Source: an uncultured Aquimarina sp.
GTDB lineage: Bacteria; Bacteroidota; Bacteroidia; Flavobacteriales; Flavobacteriaceae
Assembly (NCBI RefSeq): GCF_947492965.1
Contig: NZ_CANLOZ010000001.1
Span: 434,001-498,000 of the forward strand
Reading direction: 5' to 3'
Length of the DNA stretch: 64,000 bases
Made by a program: the position numbers and the translations under genes. Shown piece by piece: positions 63,540 to 64,000 of this stretch. The first letter of the stretch is position 1, and every line of letters starts with the position of its first letter. The notes under the pieces were generated by a model, which saw only the letters and a program-made list of their open reading frames with translations, ran no database searches and had not been told where the DNA came from.

Positions 63540-64000
63540 TTAGAATTCTGCGTTTAAAGGAGTTCTAGGGTAAGGTATTACATCTCTAATATTACCCATT
63601 CCTGTTACGAATAATACTAGTCGTTCGAAACCTAATCCAAAACCACTGTGCGTACAAGTTCCAAAACGACGAGTATCTAAATACCACCATAATTCTTCTT
63701 CAGGGATGTTTAGAGCAGCCATTTTTTCTTTTAATACATCTAAGCGCTCTTCTCTCTGAGAACCTCCTACGATTTCACCAATTCCAGGGAATAAAATATC
63801 CATTGCTCTTACCGTTTTTCCATCCTCATTAAGTCTCATGTAAAAAGATTTAATGTCTGCTGGATAGTCAAATAAGATAACAGGACATTTAAAATGTTTT
63901 TCTACTAAGAAACGCTCATGTTCACTTTGTAAATCCGCTCCCCAATCATCGATAGGAAATTTAAATTTTTTCTTTTTATTAGGTTTAGAATTTTTAAGAA
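63540..64000 (-). CDS. asnS: asparaginyl-tRNA synthetase, C-terminal part (5' end outside window)
   Basis: The minus-strand frame is open to the window edge. It encodes class II synthetase core segments: [56 protein letters not shown] and the motif-3 region [20 protein letters not shown], ending RTPLNAEF. This is the AsnRS form rather than AspRS or LysRS (by [11 protein letters not shown] and [10 protein letters not shown]-type sequence). The Met before RLNED is internal, not the start. Confidence 0.93.
   Translation of the reverse strand, partial: LKNSKPNKKKKFKFPIDDWGADLQSEHERFLVEKHFKCPVILFDYPADIKSFYMRLNEDGKTVRAMDILFPGIGEIVGGSQREERLDVLKEKMAALNIPEEELWWYLDTRRFGTCTHSGFGLGFERLVLFVTGMGNIRDVIPYPRTPLNAEF

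Noticed and set aside
63540-63839. Small protein starting MRLNED
   Set aside because: The frame is open upstream to the window edge and encodes more AsnRS sequence, so this Met is internal.

Overview
The window is AT-rich chromosomal DNA from a member of the Bacteroidota, most likely a marine Flavobacteriaceae such as an Aquimarina-like species; the genus is inference. The evidence is: two secreted proteins with C-terminal type IX secretion (T9SS) type A sorting domains, a PorT-like barrel next to ExbB/ExbD genes, many SxxC lipoproteins, almost no Shine-Dalgarno sequences, TAnnTTTG-type -7 promoter elements, and a flavobacterial purH-mreBCD-mrdA-rodA block. No prophage, intact insertion sequence or CRISPR array is visible.

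Layout. 1-3.3 kb: a C-terminal processing protease and an OppC-type permease. 3.3-5.3 kb (minus): a large disulfide-relay protein (degenerate C39-like domain, VKOR, thioredoxin) followed by a 59-codon gene for a Cys-rich peptide with a double-glycine leader. I read the pair as an exported disulfide-bonded peptide and its oxidase. 5.7-6.5 kb: a DNA/RNA nuclease. 6.6-13.8 kb (minus): purH and the rod-shape/elongasome genes. 13.9-15.2 kb: a MacB/FtsX-like permease. 15.4-20.5 kb (minus): a formyltransferase, a tail-collar protein and a repetitive T9SS adhesin. 20.7-20.9 kb: a long imperfect inverted-repeat element.

21-28.6 kb is an envelope island. A retropepsin-like protease, a CHAT-TPR caspase-like protein, a PKD/beta-barrel protein and a lipoprotein lie on the minus strand. 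They are divergent from an ECF-type sigma factor and a membrane-anchored TPR partner. 28.8-31.1 kb holds TatD, asparaginase and tRNA-Ser(GGA). 31.2-36.1 kb is an ExbB/ExbD proton-channel cluster with the ExbD pair duplicated, plus a PorT-like barrel. 36.1-41.5 kb (minus) carries rpoN and a two-component system with lipoprotein and membrane partners, interrupted by REP/MITE-like repeats.

42.3-48.6 kb is a carbohydrate region: two paralogous CBM21-type lipoproteins behind a LacI-type palindrome, a GNAT/MarR pair, and a large T9SS glycoside-hydrolase-like protein. 48.7-61.2 kb (minus) is a membrane-stress cluster. It encodes a Tir-chaperone-like protein, PspA, a YbjQ-type protein, a 38-aa membrane peptide, an OB-fold membrane protein, a half-flotillin and a full flotillin. 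Beyond a terminator it continues with two tail-anchored paralogs, a DUF3592-like protein, a TPR protein and a 1621-aa coiled-coil AAA ATPase. A divergent XRE/S24-like regulator (61.5 kb) faces it across an operator-rich gap. The window ends with an ankyrin protein, an unknown overlapping gene and the 3' part of asnS.
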